Shown here one piece after another: positions 24,953 to 37,701 of a DNA stretch of 64,000 nucleotides. The DNA comes from Filosporella fistucella. Lineage: Eukaryota > Ascomycota > Leotiomycetes > Helotiales. Position 1 is the first letter of the stretch. Every line of letters begins with the position of its first letter. The position numbers and the translations under genes are program-made. Below the pieces are notes generated by a model. The model had not been told where the DNA came from, did not search any database, and worked only from the letters and a program-made list of their open reading frames with translations. The stretch is from positions 1,364,001-1,428,000 of the forward strand of contig JAQJZZ010000012.1 in NCBI GenBank assembly GCA_030077755.1, written 5' to 3'.

Positions 24953-26062
24953 TCAGTATTTAGGTCCCACCTTAACACTCTCCTGTGCCATTTCATAATT
25001 ACTTTCATGGCTCTCTGGATCCCTTCTATGACTGCTCTTCCTCCTCCTTCTCCTCTCCCCTCCAGCAGCCTCCACATCCTCACTGCTTGCCTCTACCATA
25101 CTCAAGGCGCCCGTAATCCGACTCGGATGCCACACATTAAACACCAGAGTCACAAGGAACATGAGCGTTGCATCAAAGATGTAAAGGAAGTACTCGTGAG
25201 ATAGCAGGAACCCATCTGTACCCATAACGTACTCTGCTATTCTGAAAATGGATCGGATCATGATGAGGAAGGAGGCGAGGTAGAGGATGTAGAGGTATGA
25301 TTGCCATGGCAGAGAAACTTGTTTGGATCGCAGAGAGGGAACGGCACGGAGACGGTAGTTGAAGAGGCCAGCGACGACGATGAAGAGGCCGAAGAAGAGA
25401 ATTTGAATTCCGAGACCGGCTGTAATGATGTTTTCACCGAGGTCGGAGTCTTTCTTCGTCTTGGCTTTTGCGAGCATGCCACCTCCTGTAGAGTTATTAG
25501 CTTCTGTTCTTTCGGAGGTGATACACGATGGGTGCTCAGGTGATAGTGACTGTGGGTAGAAACGTACCAGTTGATTGTGCAAGAAAACTAAGCACATCTC
25601 CAAATACAAACACCTTTGTCAACCATTTGGCTCTGATCGGCGAGTGCGACTCTCCATCTGTCAACACAATGATTCGACCAAGTACCATGTATATCGAAGC
25701 TGCGAAGAATGCAGGGGCGAGGAGGAGCAGCAGACTCTGCATAATGTACGGTGTGAGGTTCCAGTCGCCGAACTTTTGTCCAGAGTTCAGTGCTCGTCCG
25801 ACATAGCCTACTGTTTCGACTGTGATGGGATGATCAGAAGTGGTTCGAGATGGGTTGTGGTGGATGAGATATCTCGAGATGGATGGGTAGGAGAGAGCTT
25901 ACAGATACCACCAATGACGAATGGAATGAAGTACCATGTTCTCTTTCTTGCCAATTGGAAAACATGAAGAGCAGTCGAGATACCGAATAACGCGATGAAA
26001 ATAATCGCTGCAACCTTTGAGGGGTTGTAATGATACAACAAATATTTCTCTCCGTTTACCAT
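24953..26062 (-). CDS. RTA1-like seven-helix membrane protein
   Basis: Member of the fungal lipid-translocating exporter (RTA1/RTM1/RSB1) family; yeast members affect resistance to 7-aminocholesterol, molasses toxins or long-chain bases. Three exons: 26062-25903, 25819-25568, 25485-24953 (introns 83 and 82 nt), 314 residues. After an extracytosolic start YHYNPSKVAAIIFIALFG, seven hydrophobic segments can be traced. The spliced second exon supplies the hallmark ETVGYVGRAL, then PYIMQSLLLLLAPAFFAASIYMVLGRII. The exon 2/3 junction rebuilds LAQSTGGGMLA, another family hallmark. The C-terminal cytosolic tail is charged (GGERRRRRKSSHRRDPE) and may be phosphorylated. The gene is divergent from an Upc2-like regulator with 719 bases between starts, a neighbourhood that suggests sterol/lipid stress; that is inference. 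Confidence 0.92.
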
Positions 26063-26781
26063 GATGAGTCGAGTCAGCCGGTGCCTGAACAAGAAAAGCT
26101 TATAGTGAATGATATGATGAGATAATCTAATTGTCCAATATTGTACTGCTCTCGGAAAAGCGATGTATAGCTGCAACACTCGAAAGCTTTTGAAGAAGCT
26201 TGTCTTTCGAAATAGAAATAAAGTCAATTGAAGGGAACATGGCTCTATATAGCACAGGTCAAAAACAAAGGCTAAGAGGCATGAGATAAGAACATAAGAT
26301 GAAAACAACTGAGGCTGGAGCCTAAGTAGATTGCGAACCCTCTTCCCAAATTATCCACCTACCGTTACTACATGCGCATATACGATGAGAAATCTTCAGT
26401 CTCGAATCTCGTTTACCGTACTTCGTTAAACCTCGCATTCTCGTTCAATCTCGTACACAACAGATCTACACTTCCCTATTGGCTCCTAACCGATAGCTCA
26501 AACCTTCTTGGACCTGAAACTGGTCCTCCATCACGATCACAGCTTCACGCATTCTCGGATTCTCTCGTACAATCTACGAAGGTCGCATTGTCTTGAGATC
26601 TCTCCGCCACCTGCGCCGACCTACCTTACGTGGCTCGAATTCGTACTTGTCGTATACAAACCTTCGGCTTGCACGAATGCTCGTCTCGTGAGTCGGAATT
26701 GTTTGTCGAAAGAACATCTTGCAGATCCGTACTCAATTGCCGTGTTGTCCGAAGAATTGAGTGTCAGGTTGTTGAGCCGCA
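26063..26781. promoter_or_regulatory. divergent promoter region, RTA1-like / Upc2-like regulator
   Basis: 719 bases between divergent starts. Upc2-type proteins bind sterol response elements (TCGTATA in yeast). Within this region TCGTATA occurs once, on the minus strand, at 26382-26388 (TATACGA on the plus strand: CGCATATACGATG). Also several TCTCGT repeats are seen between 26400 and 26570. Function unproven. Confidence 0.4.
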
Positions 26782-28716
26782 ATGAATATGAATAGCAAGC
26801 CATCTGCACGAAAAACCCATCGAAAGACTCGGACTGGGTGTCGGACGTGCAAATCACGTAAAATTAAGGCAAGTGAACAATCCCGTCTCATGGTTATCCG
26901 AGAGGAAGATGTATCGTACGGCTGGTTGGATACTACCTGAGCTGAACCGGCTTGTATATTAATCCATCGGCAAGCCACGTTGATGGGTCCATTGACACGT
27001 GATGTCATATACCAGGATTATATTTCCTTGATTGGTTAAAGGATTCTGTACTGAGAAGATTGGAGATGACAGAATTGAAAGCTTGTTGATTGAATTGTGC
27101 TTCTTGCTTTTGCTTCGCTTGTCCTCGCTATGGCACCAAGTTTATCCTGTCGGCCAATATGCACCATTGCAAACGATTTTTTCTTACCTACCCTTGGCTT
27201 TGCTTATTTGAACTTGTCAGCTAATTATGCTTTATAGTGTGATGAGCAACGACCGTCATGTAATAATTGTATTAAACATTCTGTCCAATGCGACTTTCTC
27301 CTAACGCAAAATATTGGTTCTGGAGCTGGGACATCACAGGTATGTTGGCGAAGTCCATTTTCCGTTTCCTAACATACATTTATATCACGCTTTCATCGAG
27401 TATTCTGCACCATTTATATTGCAAAGATGGATGTAACCCCCATGTTTGGTTATACCTAGCTCACACCTACCGCTTCTTCAAACCCTTTCACGAGGGTGTA
27501 GCCTCGTGCATTGTAGCAGAGGACACATACCATGAACATACCTACAGCTCTTCAATCTGGAACAATTCCACCCCCAAAATCCAGCACTGACGAGCTACAG
27601 ACAGGTACACCTTCCAACCAAAGTCCACACGCAACCGGAACCGAAGCCAGCAACTATGACCCGGCACTCAGAAATGATCATCTCCCATTACCAGGTCTCA
27701 ACCTAGGGGACCTAGAACTCCTTCATAACTATGTCACATCCACCGCATTCACCCTACATACCGACCCGGCAATGAAAACACTATGGCGTATCAACGTCGC
27801 TCAATTAGGCTTTCAGTACGATTATGTGATGCGAGGTATCCTCGCCTTGTCTGCTTTGCATCTTGCGAGATATAAGCCCGAAAGGAGAGATTACTATATC
27901 AATCAAGCAATGCTTCAACATCAGGTTGGTCTCCGTGTATCAACTGGTGCAATGTCAGCCATCACAGCAGAAAATTGTTCCGGAGTATGTACTTTATATC
28001 TCTATTCCCCTTCATGGGCCAGGCCTAACGCCTCCAGATCTACCTCTTCTCAGCACTAACCCTATTCTTCACACTCGCTTCTCCCCGCAGTCCAGGAGAT
28101 TTCCTCCTTGTTGGCGAGAACGGTATAGCAGATTGGCTATTTCTAGTAAAAGGGACCAGTTTCATCATCGACACGGCACATGCAGATCTGCAAACCGGTC
28201 CTCTAGGCCCTATGTTCCTAGCCGGTATGCGCAGAGGAGAGATCCGAGAGCGATATCTAGCCGAACTCTCCTCCGCGGATGACCCTCTCGCTGAACTTTC
28301 AGATTTCATCTACCGTTCTGTGTCCGATCCTGGAAATATCCCCGTTTACATCGAAGCAATTAACGGATTGAGAAAATCATTCGTCTTCTTTTTTAAACAG
28401 GGACCACCTGGATACGAGACAGGAGACATTTTCTTATGGGTATTTAGACTAGCAGATGCCTACCTAGAACTCTTGAGACAGCACACTCAAGAGTCGTTGG
28501 CAATATTCGCGTACTTCTGCGTGGTACTTAAGAGGATGGATGGGCATTGGTGGATGGAGGGTTGGAGTACGCATCTCATTTCCAAGATCTGGAATCTGTT
28601 AGATGAGGAACATCGGTATTTACCTCTTCTTATCATCTTATGTGTGTTTGAAGGCTAATGTTTACAGGTTATGGGTTCGATGGCCGATAGAGGAGATAGG
28701 ATGGATCCCTAATTAG
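26782..28716 (+). CDS. Zn2Cys6 transcription factor, Upc2/Ecm22-like
   Basis: Five exons: 26782-26868, 27238-27339, 27517-27984, 28038-28615, 28668-28716, total 427 residues. The zinc cluster is complete only after removal of intron 1: Cys20, 23, 30, 37, 40 and 47 (CX2CX6CX6CX2CX6C). Intron 1 (26869-27237, 369 nt) starts GCAAGT, a GC..AG intron, and is long for this region. Intron 2 is 177 nt; its acceptor could also lie 3 bases later. The middle part (LGDLELLHNYVTSTAFTL, VAQLGFQYDYVMRGILALSALHLA) follows the C-terminal domain of sterol uptake control protein 2 relatives, and the last exon gives RLWVRWPIEEIGW, a common end of that family. Yeast Upc2 senses ergosterol and induces uptake and synthesis genes. 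Direct targets here are unknown. Confidence 0.88.
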
Positions 28717-29144
28717 AAGGATGGGATAAAATCATTTCTTTGACAAAATTTTAACACTTCCACTAAATCGAATACGGATATCACTAGTTCCACCAAGGTG
28801 GAATTCTGGAGGCGGACTGTATATGGAAATCGGAGTATGGCGTTTGCATGGGCAGTAGGGACCCAGTTAACAGTCTCGGATGAATGCCATTGCACCGTGA
28901 AGCTTTGTATATTAGCATAGCTAGTTTTGTATGATCGAGAATGTAACTGACTGAATATACAGTTCTTTACGGGCACGAGATCGCCACGAAAGGGATATCT
29001 GCATTTTGAGTGAACGTAAGAAGGACAGATGATGTTGAATTAAATGAGACTGAGGTTTGAGTGATTGACAGATGGAGGAAAGATAAAATGAATCCATTAG
29101 GAACAAGGAAGATGGAAGGCGAAAGAAGGGAGCTGTCGGGTTCG

Positions 29145-29430
29145 TAGCGTTTCATGATATATCATAAGTCACTTATCATTTCTGATCTCCACGCCTTATG
29201 GTGCATCTCAAAGCCGTTGCTGTTCCTCTCGGGTTTCTAAACATTTCTTGATATATTATAAGACCCATTTATCATAACACCTCTTATTCACATACGTCAT
29301 CCTTTCCCTCGACTCTATCGTTGCCCCTCTCAGCTTCTTGAATACTTAGTAATATATTATAAAACTCTTCTCGTAGTAATACCTCCTCTCATAAACCTCC
29401 TTATTTAACTTAACCTCATCTTTGCTACTC
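29145..29430. repeat. degenerate tandem repeat, about 95-bp unit
   Basis: Three units share a core like TGATATATTATAAG (29153, 29252, 29347) followed after 10-20 bases by ATAACACCTC or ATAATACCTC-like words and a C/T-rich end. They are much diverged, so ancient if real. Confidence 0.35.
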
Positions 29431-32400
29431 ACGTTTCTTTCTCCTTCTTCCGCTCACTTTAAACACCAGTTCTAGATACTGCAATATTATCTTCTTACCT
29501 CGCTCAATCCTCTTTCCTCACCGCTATCTGACAGCTAGGGCATCTGCTCAATCCCCTTTAATAATAGAACTAGGGTGCAACTGAGATTACCTACCCTCTC
29601 GCAACACATAACTGTGCTGAATACTCTGCTTACTTCCTCAAACTTCTTACTCTCCCTTCTATATCTCCCCTCTGTCCCCTCTTCCACCCCCCTTCTGTCT
29701 TCATACTCTGCCTTAGCTTTCTCCAGTCTCCCGTCTCCCTCCCTATCCCCTCATAGCATCTCCCTCTCTTCTTCCTCCTCCTCCTCCTCGCTCTCATCCA
29801 ATACCCCATTGACTCCCCTCCACGCCCCGCAAAGAAAATTCAATTCATCCCTCCTCTAGCCCTTCACAACTACATCACCATCACCACCCATCTGCCCTCC
29901 ATACCAATCCGAGTCTAATATAAATCCAAGATCTAAAACCACCTCACAGCTCTCTACCCAACTATACCTATCACTCAACTAGGTCTACTTAAGCCCCGTA
30001 TACTATTACAATAAGCCTCTTAGCCTTATAAGCTAATATCTATCTTCTTCTTTGAATAAGCAATAGGCTAAAGCTAAAGTAACAGGGAGGAAGACGATAT
30101 GAAAAGAAAAGGAAAAGAAAAAGCGAGCCGAAGTCAAATTTGAAGAAAGGATTCACTAGGTAAAAGAACCTTGCATGAGTTGTAGCTCGAAGACAAAGTA
30201 AATTAATGAGATAACGAGAGCATCGGGTGAGATAGCAATATCATAGCCTATAACGAAGAGGAACACTAGCTTCGAACACATTCGAATGCCTTTAAAACAC
30301 TATCTTTATTCTCTCTGCAATACCATCTTTCTCTTTCTCATCCCCTTTCTACCAACGCACAATTCGTCGACAGGATCCAGATAAGAGTTAAAAGAGAATT
30401 ATTACAATATTGCCTGGAATAAAACTAGATCTAAAATCCTAATTGTATCCTAAATTCGGCACTCACTACCCCTCTATCAAGTCTCTGTGATTATAGACCG
30501 AGATAAAAGTTGAAAAACGGAATAATTATCTTCGTGTCGATTGAGATGTTTTATCCTGAAACTTATCTCCCCATTCTACATTGCAAAATCACAATAATCT
30601 CTCTCCTCCTCCCTTCTTTACACAAACCTCCCCATATGAATCATCTAAACAATCAAACAAATTCTCAACCGCCCTAGCACATAGAACCCTCCTTTCACCG
30701 CATCCTAAACTCCTTAAATCCAAGTACCATCATCTTTTTACTTTTATCTTGTTTCAATTATTCTCTCACATTCCTATATCTATATATTATTCTACCGCCG
30801 CGAACTACGTATATTTTCACCTCTAGTGAGTGTGAGGAGTAATAAAGTACAGTAGCAATGCGATATGTAGGTAGAACGAGAGAGTTGAAGCTAGATATGG
30901 ATATGAATAAGGCAGAAAGGGAGTGGAGAGGATGCAAGAAGAAAGGGTGGCGTGATTTCTATATGCTGTGATGCAGATAGAGGGATACCGTGTAACAGTA
31001 GTAGAATATGAAACAAAAGAAGCTAAGTAAATGATACGTGGCTTACAAGCTCCAGGAGATACCATAGTAAAAGAATGGCAAGATATGTGACAAGAGGGCC
31101 GAGACAGATATACCGAGAAGGGAATAAATGCATCTATCATCTCCACCACCCGAACAGGTAGAGTTGCCTCCGAACAAATCCCCGATTAGGACCAAAAACA
31201 GAAGAATGAGAAACTAATACTCAACCTGAAACAGCTCACTCCCTCTCAAAGCCGTAAAACCTCCCTCTCTCGACCTCGAAAACAAGACATCCACCTCTCG
31301 GTGAACACTCTGCTTCCCGCCACAAAATGTACAGAGTATCTCCTGCATGGATGCATAAGCGCGTCCTTCACTTCCTGCATGGCCCTAACTTCTCATCCTC
31401 ACGAGCATTGCAAGCAGGCTCGTCTGTCTTCAGCTACTAACTAACTCTTTCCTCTCAAGACATGTGGATAGTTGCATCTCTGTTACTTGATAGATACGCT
31501 GGTGGAGGAAGATAATCGGGAGTGGGGGGTGTTTTAGGTGGTGACACGACTGGACTGTTTGTTTGATGTGGGCTGAGAACCGGGATGGGTGGTCGGAGGA
31601 GAGGAGAGAGTATGTTGATGGAGGGGAACGATGGAAAGGAGAGGGTGAAGGATGACTTGTGGCATTGTGGTTGATAACCAAAACTGTGGGGAACTGAGAA
31701 AATGATATTGAAGACCCATGTTTCCGGACGAACAAAAAATCGAGTCTGCTGAGCTGAGAAAAGCAAGTAGAGTAATACAACAGATGAAAATGCAGTAAAC
31801 AAGTAAAAATCTCACTCGAGCATGCCAGCTTGTGTCCTCTCTGCCATCCTCAAAAACCCGGCTACCTCGAGGAAATTTGAGATCTCTCACATCCCACACA
31901 AACGGCGAGGAAGCGACCAACCCATCAAGGTAGCAAAAACCCATTCTTAACTCAAATGCCGAACCCAATATGACACAAATGCAAACACAAACCTATCTTC
32001 TGTATGACAGACCGCCGTTACCACTCTTATACCCGTCATCTCGGAATCTGACAATATAAGCTTCTGACACATGCCACAAAGTTCGCGAAGCAAGCAGCAG
32101 CGGATCGCCTCTGCATCAATCAGATCGGCGAATGACATCTGCCTTTTGCAAGACATAAGTACCGGAACGGCAGTGAGAGTCCAGGTTGATGTAAGTAACG
32201 AGTCGCATAAAGGCAGACTTTTGTCGAAAAAATAATAAGGCTTATTATGAGCTGATATCGCTGTCGTTTCTCAAGATAATCTCGTCTATCCCGATCGGGA
32301 TATTGAAACTTGAGGCGTCAAGAAGGTCCGATTAGAAATATCGAGATGCATGGAATGGGATCCCAATCTCCAGACGCGCGTGTCCCAAGCAGACGGGATA

Positions 32401-35400
32401 TGTCTTCGAGTATTGTTTCAGAAGGTGAGGTTGATTTCTAGGCTGCTTTTCTGTCCCAATTATATTGAATCATCTTGATAACCTTAATGATGTTGAAAGG
32501 ATTGTCATAATCGCATTTATTATTGCAGAATGTAGCTTGACAAATCCCGAAAACCAACGTTGCCAACACGCGGATGGTACATGAAGTTGCAGATATCCTG
32601 GAAGGTTCGGGCAGCATAATGTAGGCTCTACCTTACCGGTTGAAGATCCTGCCGGTGAGGTATAAATCATGTATAGCAAGCAATCTTATGTGTTCCTGCA
32701 GCGATGTGCACTCGGGGGTAAAACTCAGGATAATAGAGGCTGAAGAATGAATAAAAGTATACTCTATCAACACTGAGTGTAGGAAATACGTACCTCACAG
32801 GATATGTGGTTACACGAATTCCAATCTTCAATGGTGGAATTGTATCTGATTCGACACCAAAATCCCAACTTCACATTTATCCAAGCTAGCCGGAAGATAT
32901 GCACGCAACCAAAATCATATCATCCCGCGGAGCAGCGCCACATTTTCCCGTGAAATGGTGATTGGTGTGATGGACTCTTACCAGCATGCCTGGCCTGGCC
33001 TGCCCATGCAGGTATTCCCGAGACAGATTTGCCAGCGGCCATTGCGTGCACAGTGCATCAGTCCCTGGTAAGTACAGTAGCCTTGTCTCTAGGGAACCCT
33101 CCCTGTACCGTCCACTTCGCTTGCATAAGGCATCAATCAGGCGACCAGGCATTAATATCCTACTACGTAGCCCTGCCTGCCCTGGCCTGCCCTGAGGTGA
33201 GTCCGGCCCGTGTTCGGGATTTAGATTTCAGTCTGGTGCGGATGGTGTCTGTGGTGGTGTCCAATAGTGATTTGATGCACTGTGTTGGAAATGGCCCGGC
33301 AAGTACCACCCACTGAATCAACCTCTCACAGTGCATTCCAGCGTACAAAACCCTAAACTCTCCCAGAGTCCCAGCAAATGCTGAGCCCGGGCGGAGTGCT
33401 TGCCTTGCGCTGGAATCCTCTGTTTCATTAACTCCCGCCGGGTGTGTCAGTCAGTCTGCTGCTGGGACGAAGATCAGCGGACAGCTTGGGATGAGCCTGG
33501 CTTGCGAGAATTATAGATGCGTACTGGCTGTAAACTGAAGTGTGAGGCCATGAGGTGGTGAATGAAGTATGAGATGTTACAGGAAAGTGTCGACGGAGAT
33601 GTGTCCAAGTTGGCAAGATATCGATCGATGATCTAGATTTGTATCGCAACCGTTACTCGATCCCAGCCTCAACCCAGCCTCGGCTTGCATAGATGCATAA
33701 GTGGAACCAAAAAGAAGGTGATAAGTTGTGCATGTGGCCACACAGATGCACAATTGTCATCTCAAGAAATCCTTAGTGCGAGAAAATACTCAAATACATC
33801 CCGACCCCTCCTCTTGGCCATCCACACGAACCATATTTTGATAACGTGGGACAACGTGCGTGAGTGCGTGCGAGTTGAAAACGATGATCAGTCAGTTTTT
33901 GGGAGTACGTGCCGTGCCTCGTGCGATGGGTTTGAAGAGACTAAGAAGAGTAGCTTCGTCTTTACGAATACGCATGGACATTATGATGCAAGAGTTCAGA
34001 GGGAACTCAAACATCAATTCAAGGCCTTCCTTCAAAGCCCGTCCCGTAGGTGCACCAGGAATAAGGATCGTGGGTCGAATGGAATATTCCCATCGTAGAA
34101 ATACCTGCGATCTCGATGTTGGTGATCTCAGATTGAAAATTAAATAAATACAATCCGTTCCCAAAGAAATCATTCGATATTAATCCTTTCTGTGCAAAAA
34201 GCACTTCGCGGTAATCGCGATAACCAGTTGAAGACGTTCCCGCTCCCTTATTTTAAGGGGTCCTTATTTGATCTCGGTTGTTTCTTGTTTCTCGGACGTT
34301 TGTTCTAAAGTGAGCAGTGAGCACTGAATTGTGGATTTGAATGTGTGGATTCGGTTGGTGGAGGCGCCAAAGGGAGGTGGAGGTGGAGCAGGAACTGGGA
34401 TAATCCGAAATAATGGTGCCATCGTGTTGGAGCCCATGCTTTTTCAATACCAATGCCGTCCAGCAGACCAGCATTATCAACGGCTTCAGCCTTCAAGGAA
34501 TAATCGAAGGTTATAACCAAGGCACGATGCACCCACTATTGGAAAAGAAAAAAGTAGAGCCGATATGAGAGCGAGTGACATTTCTTCAGCTCCAACCGAG
34601 TCTTCCGTGTTGGGTCTTGGGATAGAGGTTGTAATATGGGAAAATAAAGTCACATTGAAAATATACTTTACCCGCTCCTGGGCGTGGAACACTGGAACCC
34701 TTCAACCCGCTGGCCAAAATGCTGGAAGGAGGAGAGTTGACGGGCACGGGTGAAGATCCCAACCAACATCACACATGTCGCTGGGAATCATCCGACACTG
34801 TGGGCTTTGGTTTTTGCAAGGAGATGCTGAGTTGCAAAGCCATTTGAAGGAGCATAGAGCGGGTCAAATAATATTAGATATTGATATCAAAAGCAAGCAC
34901 AGAAGCCAACCCCCACCAATATCGACAGTCAACAAGATGCAGCATTCACACCATCTAAGACTGGCTGTCGGTGTCGACTGCGGCCGCAACGGCATGAATG
35001 AGTCTTCTGATGTTGGTTTGTCTGTCGGGTTGGTGGTTCTCGGGTGGGACAAGTTATCGGCACAGCTCGATATCGGCATCTCAAGAGCTCCAGGCCAAAG
35101 CCAAAAGGCAGCCAAGGGGTCAAACGTGCTGTGGATTCCCTCAAGAAGCAAAATATGAACATGAGAGAGGGAAAGAGAGTGGCGCGCAATATCGGTGAGA
35201 CAAAGGTAAGTATCGCATCGCATGGCGACCGAGTTGCACAACACGACGAGGGCCTCACCCTATTTTCGTCGTTGAATTTTCATCAGTCAGCACTGTACAG
35301 TACCATAGTATACAGTGGGCGGTTGAGGTTTATTTCGAGGTCGGAATTGGATTATTTGTGTTGGTGACGCCCACAGCTGGGCTGCAGATGTTATTTGCAG

Positions 35401-36078
35401 ACAGCACTCCATACAATAGACGTGACCAGAGAGGAAGGAGATGACAGTGTTCTATTTGAAGTTCTTCAACCTCAAGAGTCCAGGTCTTTCTTGTGCAGAC
35501 GCAACCGAGTTCGGCTCCAAAGTGTGCTCACTCCATAAGTGAAGGACGAGGAGAGAAGAGCGAGGATGCTGGAGCCGTGGAGTTTGATATGTGGAGGATC
35601 TCGAGGTTCGCTTGCGTGGATGGTGCATTCGTGATCTTCTTTGAGCATTAGCTTTCTCATACTAGCACGGAATAAGGCAGCAGCCATCTCCGAAACTGCT
35701 TGGGCTTAAGGCTAATCGAGAAACGACGGCGAAAGCGGAAGTTGAGATCAAGTATTGGTGAGTTCAGATTGAGTAGGAATTTCTTATACATCTACTTGTA
35801 CCTGGATACGTCCGTATGAGTGGAGAACTGAGGAAAACCTGAATGGAACGGAAAATTTGAGGTGGACACTGGACAGGACGGAACGAGAGTTTGGCTGTGG
35901 GCGTTCAGCGGAACGAAAAGCCAAGATGGAGTAGAAAGGGTGGAAGAGTGGAAAGTTCTTCTGAAGCTGGAAGGAACGAAGGGAAGTGGTATGGAACTCC
36001 CCCAATCAGGGAGCATTTCTGCCTCCACTCTGTTCCCGTCCGGAGCAGTCGACGCAGTCTGCCACTCAAATACTTCGT

Positions 36079-36116
36079 ACACAGACACAGACACAGTCAC
36101 AGACACCAAGACACAG
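36079..36116. repeat. ACACAG-type microsatellite
   Basis: Imperfect (ACAGAC)n run. It lies in non-coding DNA upstream of veA. Confidence 0.7.
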
Positions 36117-36192
36117 CCCCCAGCAGCGGAGTTCCCACTATTCTCTGTACCCTGCCCTGCCCTACCCTTGCCTCCTTCCCCGGTCAGTCCAT

Positions 36193-36230
36193 CTTGTTCT
36201 TGCTTCTTGTTCATGTTCTTGTTCTTGTTC
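36193..36230. repeat. CTTGTT microsatellite
   Basis: Imperfect (TTCTTG)n run with two substitutions, 75 bases after the ACACAG repeat. Confidence 0.7.
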
Positions 36231-37571
36231 CCGCAGAAAAAGTCCATGGGCAGCGATGGCAGAGTGAACGGTGAACATGGGTGGAAATAACGCCCTTGAG
36301 ACCCCCCCCCCAATACCCATGGGTCATGGCTTTCCACTCCGTCCTCCTGATCCAGTAAGGACAGTCTCCAATTCCCACGCTCTGCAGCTCTCGGGCCAGT
36401 GCTAAAGAGAACCGTCGTCTTTCCTGACCTGAAGCCCTGAGTGCTGAGTACTGTGTCCTAACCCCACTACTCAGACGGAGGTACTAACTAACCTCGACTC
36501 ACTCCCTCACCCAGACCATATCCACCTTAATCCACTCTGTCCGCCTTCCTCACCAATCCCCGACTCCCCTTCCCCCTTCCCAAGCCCACAATCTGCCACT
36601 TACAGCCTGACCAGACTCATCCCAGCTTAAGATCCCACCAGACTAGACCACCCAGAAACCATTCAGACCATTCAGACCACCGAAATCCAAACCCAAACTA
36701 CGTCGTACACCAGACCAGAATCTGTACTGTACCTCCGTCCTTCTTTCTGTAGCGAAGGTAACGCCCTGGAATCCCATCCCGACCAGCCTGCTTGCCTGCC
36801 ACACTCACTCCCACACCCTTCCCTGACCCAACACTACTCCCCAGCCCAGCCGGGAGGGTAGTAGTCAGCAAGATTCCTGCCTCCCCTCTCCTTCTCGTCC
36901 TCTTCTCTTCTTGTGATACCATTTCGAGTCTGTACTTTACTTCTCGCCAACCTCGACAACCGTTCTTCGTCAATACAGGACAAGATCAGGTCGACATCGA
37001 GCGAAGGAAGGATTTGGAGAGGAGTCCGATATCGAGTCAGAGTTGTTCATTATCGGCCGGCCACGCTTGTCGCACAGGCTACAGTACCAAGTGTCCCAAG
37101 GTGCATTTCAGCTGGATCAGTGGTGTGGTTTGGCTTCCAGGAATTAACACGGTCGTTCCGACTTTCACTTCTTCACCTCACGAACCTGCAACAGAGACAT
37201 CCGTTCGATATTTCTTCGCATCAGATTTGAGTCTTCCCCGTTGTGAATACAGGTCAATTCGAAACTTCGACAGGTGAGCATTGCTTCTTTCTCGTCGCTC
37301 CCTCTTACTCGCTGCCCGACTCGACGCTTGGGTCGTCGCTTCCCACCCAACCCAACCTCCACCCAAACCCATCAATTCGGGAAGGAAACTTTTTGACTTC
37401 CCGGCTCGCGAATTTCATCTGGGAACAGCCTAGGATCGTCAACATCAGAGACATTTACGAACCATCCTGTTCCTCGGGTCAACCTCAATTGTTCAATCGT
37501 TAATAATTCATTTCTGTAGACCTCATCATGTCCACTCAATCTGCCTACAAGGGCTTGACGTCCGAAACCAT

Positions 37572-37573
37572 TA
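37572..37573. repeat. TA target-site duplication, left copy
   Basis: TA directly before the left terminal repeat; matching TA at 38991-38992. TA duplication is the hallmark of Tc1/mariner insertion. Confidence 0.9.
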
Positions 37574-37647
37574 CGGAGGTACAGCCCATAAGTAAAGTAA
37601 TAGCGCTAGCAAGGGGGCCACCCTGGCCCAGCACCTTAAGCCTAATA
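37574..37647. repeat. left terminal inverted repeat, 74 bp
   Basis: Starts CGGAGGTACAGCCC and is identical, in inverse orientation, to 38917-38990 over 74 bases; the match ends at the next base. Contains a GC-rich inner palindrome-like stretch (GGGGGCCACCCTGGCCCAG). Confidence 0.97.
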
Positions 37648-37701
37648 AGGCATCACCCTCCACACAAGCCAAAATGTCAAAAACCTCATATTTATTAGCT
37701 A

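Larger units (their letters stand above)
28717..37527. other. 8.8-kb gene-poor region upstream of veA
   Basis: No frame with convincing codon structure or family motifs on either strand; the longest frames are compositionally simple. It holds degenerate repeats (29145-29430), pyrimidine-rich AT-rich DNA (29560-30830), G/C palindromic words near 32985-33030 and 33170-33195, two microsatellites (36079-36116, 36193-36230) and a C run (36302-36311). The last kilobase (about 36500-37527) is C/T-rich and probably holds the veA promoter and a long 5' leader with several upstream ATG codons. A non-coding RNA cannot be excluded. Confidence 0.45.

Noticed and set aside
29575..30830. Possible small protein genes (94- and 81-codon frames)
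   Set aside because: Simple Ser/Leu/Pro-rich translations of pyrimidine-rich DNA; no start context or homologous pattern.
35792..36337. 181-codon minus-strand frame and overlapping plus-strand frames
   Set aside because: Built largely on microsatellites (ACACAG and CTTGTT repeats), which keep all frames open; no family motif.
36792..37277. 161-codon plus-strand frame upstream of veA
   Set aside because: Low-complexity Ser/Pro/Thr frame in the C/T-rich leader; most likely an untranslated leader with upstream ATGs.
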